NCBI GenBank assembly: GCA_029339505.1
Contig: JAQISU010000022.1
Location: 16,869,001-16,933,000, forward strand
Direction of reading: 5' to 3'
DNA from: Unio delphinus
Taxonomy: Eukaryota; Mollusca; Bivalvia; Unionida; Unionidae
DNA length: 64,000 nt
Shown here: in pieces, positions 17,401 through 31,440 of the stretch
Numbering within the stretch: the first letter of the stretch is position 1
How the letters are laid out: every line of letters begins with the position of its first letter
Notes under the pieces: model-generated
The model's database searches: none
What the model saw: only the letters and a program-made list of their open reading frames with translations
What the model was told of the DNA's origin: nothing
Position numbers and translations under genes: made by a program

Positions 17401-19703
17401 CATCTGACCACACATTTAACGCAATTCAAGATTTAACTATTATTCTAATCATAGCATCTGACCACACATTTAAAGCAATACAATATTTAACTATTATTCT
17501 AATCATTGGATCTGACCATACATTTAAAGCAATGCAATATTTAACTATTATTCTAATCATAGAATCTGACCACACATTTAAAGCAATACAAGATTTAACT
17601 ATTATTCTAATCATAGCATCTGACCACACATTTAAAGCAATACAAGATTTAACTATTATTCTAATCATAGCATCTGACCACACATTTAAAGCAATACAAG
17701 ATTTAACTATTATTCTAATCATAGCATCTGACCACACATGTAAAGCAATACAAGATTTAACTATTATTCTAATCATAGCATCTGACCACACATTTAAAGC
17801 AATACAAGATTTAACTATTATTCTAATCATAACATTTGACCACACATTTAATGCAATACAAGATTTAACTATTATTCTAATCATAGCATCTGACCACACA
17901 TGTAAAGCAATACAAGATTTAACTATTATTCTAATCATAGCATCTGACCACACATTTAAAGCAATGCAAGATTTAACTATTATTCTAATCATAGCATTTG
18001 ACCACACATTTAAAGCAATACAATATTTAACTATTATTCTATTCATAGCATCTGACCACACATTTAAAGGCGTACAAGATTTAACTATTATTCTAATCAT
18101 AGCATCTGACCACACATTTAAAGCAATACAATATTTAACTATTATTCTAATCATAACATCTGACCACACATTTAGAGCAATGCAAGATTTAACTATTATT
18201 CTAATCATAGCATCTGACCACACATTTAAAGGAGTACATGATTTAACTATTATTCTAATCATAGCATCTGACCACACATTTAAAGCAATACAAGATTTAA
18301 CTATTATTCTAATCATAGCATCTGACCACACATTTAAAGCAATTCAAGATTTAACTATTATTCTAATCATAGCATCTGACCACACATTTAAAGCAATTCA
18401 AGATTTAACTATTATTCTAATCATAGGATCTGACCACACATTTAAAGCAATACAATATTTAACTATTATTCTAATCATAGCATCTGACCACACATTTAAA
18501 GCAATACAATATTTAACTATTATTCTAATCATAGCATCTGACCACACATTTAAAGCAATACAATATTTAACTATTATTCTAATCATAGCATCTGACCACA
18601 CATTTAAAGCAATACAAGATTTAACTATTATTCTAATCATAGCATCTGACCACACATTTAAAGCAATGCAAGATTTAATTGTTATTCTAATCATAGGATC
18701 TGACCACACATTTAAAGCAATGCAATATTTAACTATTATTCTAATCATTGGATCTGACCACACATTTAAAGCAATACAATATTTAACTATTATTCTAATC
18801 ATAGCATCTGACCACACATTTAAAGCAATACAATATTTAACTATTATTCTAATCATACCATCTGACCACACATTTAAAGCAAGTCAAGATTTAACTATTA
18901 TTCTAATCATAGCATCTGACCACACATTTAAAGCAATGCAAGATTTAACTATTATTCTAATCATAGCATCTGACCACACATTTAAAGCAATACAAGATTT
19001 AACTATTATTCTAATCATAGCATTTGACCACACATTTAAAGCAATACAAGATTTAACTATTATTCTAATCATAGCATCTGACCACACATTTAAAGCAATA
19101 CAATAATTAACTATTATTCTAATCATAGCATCTGACCACACATTTAAAGCAATTCAAGATTTAACTATTATTCTAATGATAGGACCTGACCACACATTTG
19201 AAGCAATACAATATTTAACTATTATTCTAATCATAGCATCTGACCACACATTTAAAGCAATACAATATTTAACTATTATTCTAATCATAGCATCTGACCA
19301 CACATTTAAAGCAATACAATATTTAACTATTATTCTAATCATAGCATCTGACCACACATTTAAAGCAATACAAGATTTAACTATTATTCTAATCATAGCA
19401 TCTGACCACACATTTAAAGCAATGCAAGATTTAATTGTTATTCTAATCATAGGATCTGACCACACATTTAAAGCAATGCAATATTTAACTATTATTCTAA
19501 TCATAGCATCTGACCACACATTTAAAGCAATGCAAGATTTAACTATTATTCTAATCATAGCATCTGACCACACATTTAAAGCAATTCAAGATTTAACTAT
19601 TATTCTAATCATAGCATCTGACCACACATTTAAAGCAATTCAAGATTTAACTATTATTCTAATCATAGGATCTGACCACACATTTAAAGCAATTCAAGAT
19701 TGA
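2416..19703. repeat. Large (about 10-11 kb) duplication inside the satellite
   Basis: A series of variants beginning at the unique two-base insertion (CTATATTATT) near 2,430 recurs from the same insertion near 13,610, an offset of 11,180 bp. The offset then changes in whole-unit steps: 11,126 near 3.7/14.8 kb, 9,938 near 6.0/16.0 kb, and 9,992 near 7.4/17.4 kb and 9.2/19.2 kb. Thus copy two lost one 54-bp unit and one 1,188-bp block, and later gained one unit. Runs such as the GGAGTACATGAT variants appear in matching order in both copies. Confidence 0.75.
3703..7374. repeat. 1,188-bp (22-unit) higher-order repeat, about three copies
   Basis: Within the satellite the same ordered series of unit variants recurs. 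Two copies are exactly 1,188 bp apart, starting at 3,703 and 4,891 and marked by the AACTAATATT variant followed by the GGAAGAT variant. A third copy starts near 6,187, spaced 1,296 bp, so two extra units lie before it. The same two-copy block returns at 10,237 and 11,425. This is a higher-order repeat in the sense used for alpha satellite: multi-unit blocks are more alike than neighbouring units. Confidence 0.8.
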
Positions 19704-20233
19704 ACTATTATTCTAATCATAGCATCTGACCACACATTTAAAGCAATTCAAGATTGAACTATTATTCTAATCATAGGATCTGACCACACATTTAAAGCAA
19801 TACAATATTTAACTATTATTCTAATCATAGCATCTGACCACACATTTAAAGCAATACAATATTTAACTATTATTCTAATCATAGCATCTGACCACACATT
19901 TAAAGCAATACAATATTTAACTATTATTCTAATCATAGCATCTGACCACACATTTAAAGCAATACAAGATTTAACTATTATTCTAATCATAGCATCTGAC
20001 CACACATTTAAAGCAATGCAAGATTTAATTGTTATTCTAATCATAGGATCTGACCACACATTTAAAGCAATGCAATATTTAACTATTATTCTAATCATTG
20101 GATCTGACCACACATTTAAAGCAATACAATATTTAACTATTATTCTAATCATAGCATCTGACCACACATTTAAAGCAATACAATATTTAACTATTATTCT
20201 AATCATAGCATCTGACCACACATTTAAAGCAAG

Positions 20234-23200
20234 TCAAGATTTAACTATTATTCTAATCATAGCATCTGACCACACATTTAAAGCAATGCAAGATTTAACT
20301 ATTATTCTAATCATAGCATCTGACCACACATTTAAAGCAATACAAGATTTAACTATTATTCTAATCATAGCATTTGACCACACATTTAAAGCAATACAAT
20401 AATTAACTATTATTCTAATCATAGCATCTGACCACACATTTAAAGCAATTCAAGATTTAACTATTATTCTAATCATAAGATCTGACCACACATTTAAAGC
20501 AATACTATATTTAACTATTATTCTAATCATAGCATCTGACCACACATTTAAAGCAATACAATATTTAACTATTATTCTAATCATAGCATCTGACCACACA
20601 TTTAAAGCAATACAATATTTAACTATTATTCTAATCATAGCATCTGACCACACATTTAAAGCAATGCAAGATTTAACTATTATTCTAATCATAGCATCTG
20701 ACCACACATTTAAAGCAATACAATATTTAACTATTATTCTAATCATAGCATCTGACCACACATTTAAAGCAAGTCAAGATTTAACTATTATTCTAATCAT
20801 AGCATCTGACCACACATTTAAAGCAATGCAAGATTTAACTATTATTCTAATCATAGCATCTGACCACACATTTAAAGCAATACAAGATTTAACTATTATT
20901 CTAATCATAGCATTTGACCACACATTTAAAGCAATACAAGATTTAACTATTATTCTAATCATAGCATCTGACCACACATTTAAAGCAATACAATAATTAA
21001 CTATTATTCTAATCATAGCATCTGACCACACATTTAAAGCAATTCAAGATTTAACTATTATTCTAATCATAAGATCTGACCACACATTTAAAGCAATACT
21101 ATATTTAACTATTATTCTAATCATAGCATCTGACCACACATTTAAAGCAATACAATATTTAACTATTATTCTAATCATAGCATCTGACCACACATTTAAA
21201 GCAATGCAATATTTAACTATTATTCTAATCATAGCATCTGACCACACATTTAAAGCAATGCAAGATTTAACTATTATTCTAATCATAGCATCTGACCACA
21301 CATTTAAAGCAATGCAAGATTTAATTGTTATTCTAATCATAGGATCTGACCACACATTTAAAGCAATGCAATATTTAACTATTATTTTAATCATTGGATC
21401 TGACCACACATTTAAAGCAATACAATATTTAACTATTATTCTAATCATAGCATCTGACCACACATTTAAAGCAAGTCAATATTTAACTATTATTCTAATC
21501 ATAGCATCTGACCACACATTTAAAGCAAGTCAAGATTTAACTATTATTCTAATCATAGCATCTGACCACACATTTAAAGCAATACAAGATTTAACTATTA
21601 TTCTAATCATAGCATTTGACCACACATTTAAAAGCAATACAAGATTTAACTATTATTCTAATCATAGCATCTGACCACACATTTAAAAGCAATACAATAA
21701 TTAACTATTATTCTAATCATAGCATCTGACCACACATTTAAAGCAATGCAAGATTTAACTAATATTCTAATCATAGCATCTGACCACACATTTAAAGCAA
21801 TGCAAGATTTAACTAATATTCTAATCATAGCATTTGACCACACATTTAAAGCAATGGAAGATTTAACTATTATTCTAATCATAGCATTTGACCACACATT
21901 TAAAGCAATGCAATATTTAACTAATATTCTAATCATAGCATCTGACCACACATTTAAAGCAATGCAAGATTTAACTGTTATTCTAATCATAGCATCTGAC
22001 CACACATTTAAAGCAATACAAGATTTAACTATTATTCTAATCATAGCATCTGACCACACATTTAAAGCAATACAAGATTTAACTATTATTCTAATCATAG
22101 CATTTGACCACACATTTAAAAGCAATACAAGATTTAACTATTATTCTAATCATAGCATCTGACCACACATTTAAAAGCAATACAATAATTAACTATTATT
22201 CTAATCATAGCATCTGACCACACATTTAAAGCAATGCAAGATTTAACTAATATTCTAATCATAGCATCTGACCACACATTTAAAGCAATGCAAGATTTAA
22301 CTAATATTCTAATCATAGCATTTGACCACACATTTAAAGCAATGGAAGATTTAACTATTATTCTAATCATAGCATTTGACCACACATTTAAAGCAATGCA
22401 ATATTTAACTAATATTCTAATCATAGCATCTGACCACACATTTAAAGCAATGCAAGATTTAACTGTTATTCTAATCATAGCATCTGACCACACATTTAAA
22501 GCAATACAAGATTTAACTATTATTCTAATCATAGCATCTGACCACACATTTAAAGCAATGCAAGATTTAATTGTTATTCTAATCATAGGATCTGACCACA
22601 CATTTAAAGCAATGCAATATTTAACTATTATTCTAATCATTGGATCTGACCACACATTTAAAGCAATACAATATTTGACTATTATTCTAATCATAGCATC
22701 TGACCACACATTTAAAGCAATACAATATTTAACTATTATTCTAATCATAGCATCTGACCACACATTTAAAGCAAGTCAAGATTTAACTATTATTCTAATC
22801 ATAGCATCTGACCACACATTTAAAGCAATGCAAGATTTAACTATTATTCTAATCATAGCATCTGACCACACATTTAAAGCAATACAAGATTTAACTATTA
22901 TTCTAATCATAGCATTTGACCACACATTTAAAGCAATACAAGATTTAACTATTATTCTAATCATAGCATCTGACCACACATTTAAAGCAATACAATAATT
23001 AACTATTATTCTAATCATAGCATCTGACCACACATTTAAAGCAATTCAAGATTTAACTATTATTCTAATCATAAGATCTGACCACACATTTAAAGCAATA
23101 CTATATTTAACTATTATTCTAATCATAGCATCTGACCACACATTTAAAGCAATACAATATTTAACTATTATTCTAATCATAGCATCTGACCACACATTTA

Positions 23201-26200
23201 AAGCAATACAATATTTAACTATTATTCTAATCATAGCATCTGACCACACATTTAAAGCAATGCAAGATTTAACTATTATTCTAATCATAGCATCTGACCA
23301 CACATTTAAAGCAATGCAAGATTTAATTGTTATTCTAATCATAGGATCTGACCACACATTTAAAGCAATGCAATATTTAACTATTATTCTAATCATTGGA
23401 TCTGACCACACATTTAAAGCAATACAATATTTAACTATTATTCTAATCATAGCATCTGACCACACATTTAAAGCAAGTCAATATTTAACTATTATTCTAA
23501 TCATAGCATCTGACCACACATTTAAAGCAAGTCAAGATTTAACTATTATTCTAATCATAGCATCTGAACACACATTTAAAGCAATACAAGATTTAACTAT
23601 TATTCTAATCATAGCATCTGACCACACATTTAAAGCAATACAAGATTTAACTATTATTCTAATCATAGCATTTGACCACACATTTAAAAGCAATACAAGA
23701 TTTAACTATTATTCTAATCATAGCATCTGACCACACATTTAAAAGCAATACAATAATTAACTATTATTCTAATCATAGCATCTGACCACACATTTAAAGC
23801 AATGCAAGATTTAACTAATATTCTAATCATAGCATCTGACCACACATTTAAAGCAATGCAAGATTTAACTAATATTCTAATCATAGCATTTGACCACACA
23901 TTTAAAGCAATGGAAGATTTAACTATTATTCTAATCATAGCATTTGACCACACATTTAAAGCAATGCAATATTTAACTAATATTCTAATCATAGCATCTG
24001 ACCACACATTTAAAGCAATGCAAGATTTAACTATTATTCTAATCATAGCATCTGACCACACATTTAAAGCAATACAAGATTTAACTATTATTCTAATCAT
24101 AGCATCTGACCACACATTTAAAGCAATGCAAGATTTAATTGTTATTCTAATCATAGGATCTGACCACACATTTAAAGCAATGCAATATTTAACTATTATT
24201 CTAATCATTGGATCTGACCACACATTTAAAGCAATACAATATTTGACTATTATTCTAATCATAGCATCTGACCACACATTTAAAGCAATACAATATTTAA
24301 CTATTATTTTAATCATAGCATCTGACCACACATTTAAAGCAAGTCAAGATTTAACTATTATTCTAATCATAGCATCTGACCACACATTTAAAGCAATGCA
24401 AGATTTAACTATTATTCTAATCATAGCATCTGACCACACATTTAAAGCAATACAAGATTTAACTATTATTCTAATCATAGCATTTGACCACACATTTAAA
24501 GCAATACAAGATTTAACTATTATTCTAATCATAGCATCTGACCACACATTTAAAGCAATACAATAATTAACTATTATTCTAATCATAGCATCTGACCACA
24601 CATTTAAAGCAATTCAAGATTTAACTATTATTCTAATGATAGGATCTGACCACACATTTAAAGCAATACAATATTTAACTATTATTCTAATCATAGCATC
24701 TGACCACACATTTAAAGCAATACAATATTTAACTGTTATTCTAATCATAGCATCTGACCACACATTTAAAGCAATACAAGATTTAACTATTATTCTAATC
24801 ATAGCATTTGACCACACATTTAAAGCAATACAAGATTTAACTATTATTCTAATCATAGCATCTGACCACACATTTAAAGCAATACAATAATTAACTATTA
24901 TTCTAATCATAGCATCTGACCACACATTTAAAGCAATTCAAGATTTAACTATTATTCTAATCATAAGATCTGACCACACATTTAAAGCAATACTATATTT
25001 AACTATTATTCTAATCATAGCATCTGACCACACATTTAAAGCAATACAATATTTAACTATTATTCTAATCATAGCATCTGACCACACATTTAAAGCAATA
25101 CAATATTTAACTATTATTCTAATCATAGCATCTGACCACACATTTAAAGCAATGCAAGATTTAACTCTTATTCTAATCATAGCATCTGACCACACATTTA
25201 AAGCAATGCAAGATTTAATTGTTATTCTAATCATAGGATCTGACCACACATTTAAAGCAATGCAATATTTAACTATTATTCTAATCATTGGATCTGACCA
25301 CACATTTAAAGCAATACAATATTTAACTATTATTCTAATCATAGCATCTGACCACACATTTAAAGCAAGTCAATATTTAACTATTATTCTAATCATAGCA
25401 TCTGACCACACATTTAAAGCAAGTCAAGATTTAACTATTATTCTAATCATAGCATCTGAACACACATTTAAAGCAAGTCAAGATTTAACTATTATTCTAA
25501 TCATAGCATCTGACCACACATTTAAAGCAATACAAGATTTAACTATTATTCTAATCATAGCATTTGACCACACATTTAAAGCAATACAAGATTTAACTAT
25601 TATTCTAATCATAGCATCTGACCACACATTTAAAGCAATACAATAATTAACTATTATTCTAATCATAGCATCTGACCACACATTTAAAGCAATGCAAGAT
25701 TTAACTATTATTCTAATCATAGCATCTGACCACACATTTAAAGCAATGCAAGATTTAACTAATATTCTAATCATAGCATCTGACCACACATTTAAAGCAA
25801 TGCAAGATTTAACTATTATTCTAATCATAGCATTTGACCACACATTTAAAGCAATACAATATTTAACTAATATTCTAATCATAGCATCTGACCACACATT
25901 TAAAGCAATGCAAGATTTAACTGTTATTCTAATCATAACATCTGACCACACATTTAAAGCAATACAATATTTAACTAATATTCTAATCATAGCATCTGAC
26001 CACACATTTAAAGCAATGCAAGATTTAACTGTTATTCTAATCATAGCATCTGACCACACATTTAAAGCAATTCAAGATTTAACTATTATTCTAATCATAG
26101 CATCTGACCACACATTTAAAGCAATACAAGATTTAACTGTTATTCTAATCATAGCATCTGACCACACATTTAAAGCAATACAAGATTTAACTGTTATTCT

Positions 26201-29200
26201 AATCATAGCATCTGACCACACATTTAAAGCAATACAATATTTAACTATTATTCTATTCATAGCATCTGACCACACATTTAAAGCAATGCAAGATTTAACT
26301 ATTATTCTAATCATAGCATCTGACCACACATTTAAAGCAATGCAAGATTTAACTATTATTCTAATCATAGCATCTGACCACACATTTAAAGCAATTCAAG
26401 ATTTAACTATTATTCTAATCATAGCATCTGACCACACATTTAAAGCAATTCAAGATTTAACTATTATTCTAATCATAGGATCTGACCACACATTTAAAGC
26501 AATTCAAGATTGAACTATTATTCTAATCATAGCATCTGACCACACATTTAAAGCAATTCAAGATTGAACTATTATTCTAATCATAGCATCTGACCACACA
26601 TTTAAAGCAATGCAAGATTTAACTATTATTCTAATCATAGCATCTGACCACACATTTAAAGCAATGCAAGATTTAACTATTATTCTAATCATAGCATCTG
26701 ACCACACATTTAAAGCAATACAAGATTTAACTATTATTCTAATCATAGCATCTGACCACACATTTAAATCAATACAAGATTTAACTATTATTCTAATCAT
26801 AGCATCTGACCACACATTTAAATCAATACAAGATTTAACTATTATTCTAATCATAGCATCTGATTACACATTTAAAGCAATACAAGATTTAACTATTATT
26901 CTAATCATAGCATCTGACCACACATTTAAAGCAATGCAATATTTAACTATTATTCTAATCATAGCATCTGACCACACATTTAAAGCAATACAAGATTTAA
27001 CTATAATTCTAATCATAGCATCTGACCACACATTTAAAGCAATACAATAATTAACTATTATTCTAATCATAGCATCTGACCACACATTTAAAGCAATGCA
27101 AGATTTAACTATTATTCTAATCATAGCATTTGACCACACATTTAATGCAATACAAGATTTAACTATTATTCTAATCATAGCATCTGACCACACATGTAAA
27201 GCAATACAAGATTTAACTATTATTCTAATCATAGCATCTGACCACACATTTAAAGCAATGCAAGATTTAACTATTATTCTAATCATAGCATTTGACCACA
27301 CATTTAAAGCAATACAATATTTAACTATTATTCTATTCATAGCATCTGACCACACATTTAAAGGCGTACAAGATTTAACTATTATTCTAATCATAGCATC
27401 TGACCACACATTTAAAGCAATACAATATTTAACTATTATTCTAATCATAACATCTGACCACACATTTAGAGCAATGCAAGATTTAACTATTATTCTAATC
27501 ATAGCATCTGACCACACATTTAAAGGAGTACATGATTTAACTATTATTCTAATCATAGCATCTGACCACACATTTAAAGCAATACAAGATTTAACTATTA
27601 TTCTAATCATAGCATCTGACCACACATTTAAAGCAATTCAAGATTTAACTATTATTCTAATCATAGCATCTGACCACACATTTAAAGCAATTCAAGATTT
27701 AACTATTATTCTAATCATAGGATCTGACCACACATTTAAAGCAATACAATATTTAACTATTATTCTAATCATAGCATCTGACCACACATTTAAAGCAATA
27801 CAATATTTAACTATTATTCTAATCATAGCATCTGACCACACATTTAAAGCAATACAATATTTAACTATTATTCTAATCATAGCATCTGACCACACATTTA
27901 AAGCAATACAAGATTTAACTATTATTCTAATCATAGCATCTGACCACACATTTAAAGCAATGCAAGATTTAATTGTTATTCTAATCATAGGATCTGACCA
28001 CACATTTAAAGCAATGCAATATTTAACTATTATTCTAATCATTGGATCTGACCACACATTTAAAGCAATACAATATTTGACTATTATTCTAATCATAGCA
28101 TCTGACCACACATTTAAAGCAATACAATATTTAACTATTATTCTAATCATAGCATCTGACCACACATTTAAAGCAATGCAAGATTTAACTATTATTCTAA
28201 TCATAGCATCTGACCACACATTTAAAGCAATGCAAGATTTAACTATTATTCTAATCATAGCATCTGACCACACATTTAAAGCAATACAAGATTTAACTAT
28301 TATTCTAATCATAGCATTTGACCACACATTTAAAGCAATACAAGATTTAACTATTATTCTAATCATAGCATCTGACCACACATTTAAAGCAATACAATAA
28401 TTAACTATTATTCTAATCATAGCATCTGACCACACATTTAAAGCAATTCAAGATTTAACTATTATTCTAATGATAGGATCTGACCACACATTTAAAGCAA
28501 TACAATATTTAACTATTATTCTAATCATAGCATCTGACCACACATTTAAAGCAATACAATATTTAACTATTATTCTAATCATAGCATCTGACCACACATT
28601 TAAAGCAATACAATATTTAACTATTATTCTAATCATAGCATCTGACCACACATTTAAAGCAATACAAGATTTAACTATTATTCTAATCATAGCATCTGAC
28701 CACACATTTAAAGCAATGCAAGATTTAATTGTTATTCTAATCATAGGATCTGACCACACATTTAAAGCAATGCAATATTTAACTATTATTCTAATCATTG
28801 GATCTGACCACACATTTAAAGCAATACAATATTTAACTATTATTCTAATCATAGCATCTGACCACACATTTAAAGCAATACAATATTTAACTATTATTCT
28901 AATCATAGCATCTGACCACACATTTAAAGCAAGTCAAGATTTAACTATTATTCTAATCATAGCATCTGACCACACATTTAAAGCAAGTCAAGATTTAACT
29001 ATTATTCTAATCATAGCATCTGACCACACATTTAAAGCAATACAATAATTAACTATTATTCTAATCATAGCATCTGACCACACATTTAAAGCAATGCAAG
29101 ATTTAACTATTATTCTAATCATAGCATCTGACCACACATTTAAAGCAATGCAAGATTTAACTAATATTCTAATCATAGCATCTGACCACACATTTAAAGC

Positions 29201-31440
29201 AATGCAAGATTTAACTATTATTCTAATCATAGCATTTGACCACACATTTAAAGCAATACAATATTTAACTAATATTCTAATCATAGCATCTGACCACACA
29301 TTTAAAGCAATGCAAGATTTAACTGTTATTCTAATCATAGCATCTGACCACACATTTAAAGCAATACAATATTTAACTAATATTCTAATCATAGCATCTG
29401 ACCACACATTTAAAGCAATGCAAGATTTAACTGTTATTCTAATCATAGCATCTGACCACACATTTAAAGCAATTCAAGATTTAACTATTATTCTAATCAT
29501 AGCATCTGACCACACATTTAAAGCAATACAAGATTTAACTGTTATTCTAATCATAGCATCTGACCACACATTTAAAGCAATACAAGATTTAACTGTTATT
29601 CTAATCATAGCATCTGACCACACATTTAAAGCAATACAATATTTAACTATTATTCTATTCATAGCATCTGACCACACATTTAAAGCAATACAAGATTTAA
29701 CTATTATTCTAATCATAGCATCTGACCACACATTTAAAGCAATGCAAGATTTAACTATTATTCTAATCATAGCATCTGACCACACATTTAAAGCAATTCA
29801 AGATTTAACTATTATTCTAATCATAGCATCTGACCACACATTTAAAGCAATTCAAGATTTAACTATTATTCTAATCATAGGATCTGACCACACATTTAAA
29901 GCAATTCAAGATTGAACTATTATTCTAATCATAGCATCTGACCACACATTTAAAGCAATTCAAGATTGAACTATTATTCTAATCATAGGATCTGACCACA
30001 CATTTAAAGCAATACAATATTTAACTATTATTCTAATCATAGCATCTGACCACACATTTAAAGCAATACAATATTTAACTATTATTCTAATCATAGCATC
30101 TGACCACACATTTAAAGCAATACAATATTTAACTATTATTCTAATCATAGCATCTGACCACATATTTAAAGCAATACAAGATTTAACTATTATTCTAATC
30201 ATAGCATCTGACCACACATTTAAAGCAATGCAAGATTAAATTGTTATTCTAATCATAGGATCTGACCACACATTTAAAGCAATGCAATATTTAACTATTA
30301 TTCTAATCATTGGATCTGACCACACATTTAAAGCAATACAATATTTAACTATTATTCTAATCATAGCATCTGACCACACATTTAAAGCAATACAATATTT
30401 AACTATTATTCTAATCATAGCATCTGACCACACATTTAAAGCAAGTCAAGATTTAACTATTATTCTAATCATAGCATCTGACCACACATTTAAAGCAATG
30501 CAAGATTTAACTATTATTCTAATCATAGCATCTGACCACACATTTAAAGCAATACAAGATTTAACTATTATTCTAATCATAGCATTTGACCACACATTTA
30601 AAGCAATACAAGATTTAACTATTATTCTAATCATAGCATCTGACCACACATTTAAAGCAATACAATAATTAACTATTATTCTAATCATAGCATCTGACCA
30701 CACATTTAAAGCAATTCAAGATTTAACTATTATTCTAATCATAAGATCTGACCACACATTTAAAGCAATACTATATTTAACTATTATTCTAATCATAGCA
30801 TCTGACCACACATTTAAAGCAATACAATATTTAACTATTATTCTAATCATAGCATCTGACCACACATTTAAAGCAATACAATATTTAACTATTATTCTAA
30901 TCATAGCATCTGACCACACATTTAAAGCAATGCAAGATTTAACTATTATTCTAATCATAGCATCTGACCACACATTTAAAGCAATGCAAGATTTAATTGT
31001 TATTCTAATCATAGGATCTGACCACACATTTAAAGCAATGCAATATTTAACTATTATTCTAATCATTGGATCTGACCACACATTTAAAGCAATACAATAT
31101 TTAACTATTATTCTAATCATAGCATCTGACCACACATTTAAAGCAAGTCAATATTTAACTATTATTCTAATCATAGCATCTGACCACACATTTAAAGCAA
31201 GTCAAGATTTAACTATTATTCTAATCATAGCATCTGACCACACATTTAAAGCAATACAAGATTTAACTATTATTCTAATCATAGCATCTGACCACACATT
31301 TAAAGCAATACAAGATTTAACTATTATTCTAATCATAGCATTTGACCACACATTTAAAAGCAATACAAGATTTAACTATTATTCTAATCATAGCATCTGA
31401 CCACACATTTAAAAGCAATACAATAATTAACTATTATTCT
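20234..31440. repeat. Second higher-order domain of the satellite (about 1.6-3.4 kb blocks)
   Basis: This right-hand part of the array is built from a different set of blocks. The series from about 21,044 recurs near 23,046, 24,938 and 30,716. The series from 25,692 recurs at 29,094 (3,402 bp, 63 units) and also matches 12,292. Four places carry a pair of units each with one extra A (TTTAAAAGC instead of TTTAAAGC): near 21,630/21,685, 22,117/22,173, 23,688/23,743 and 31,358/31,413. These mark the copies as descendants of one mutated pair. Confidence 0.7.
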
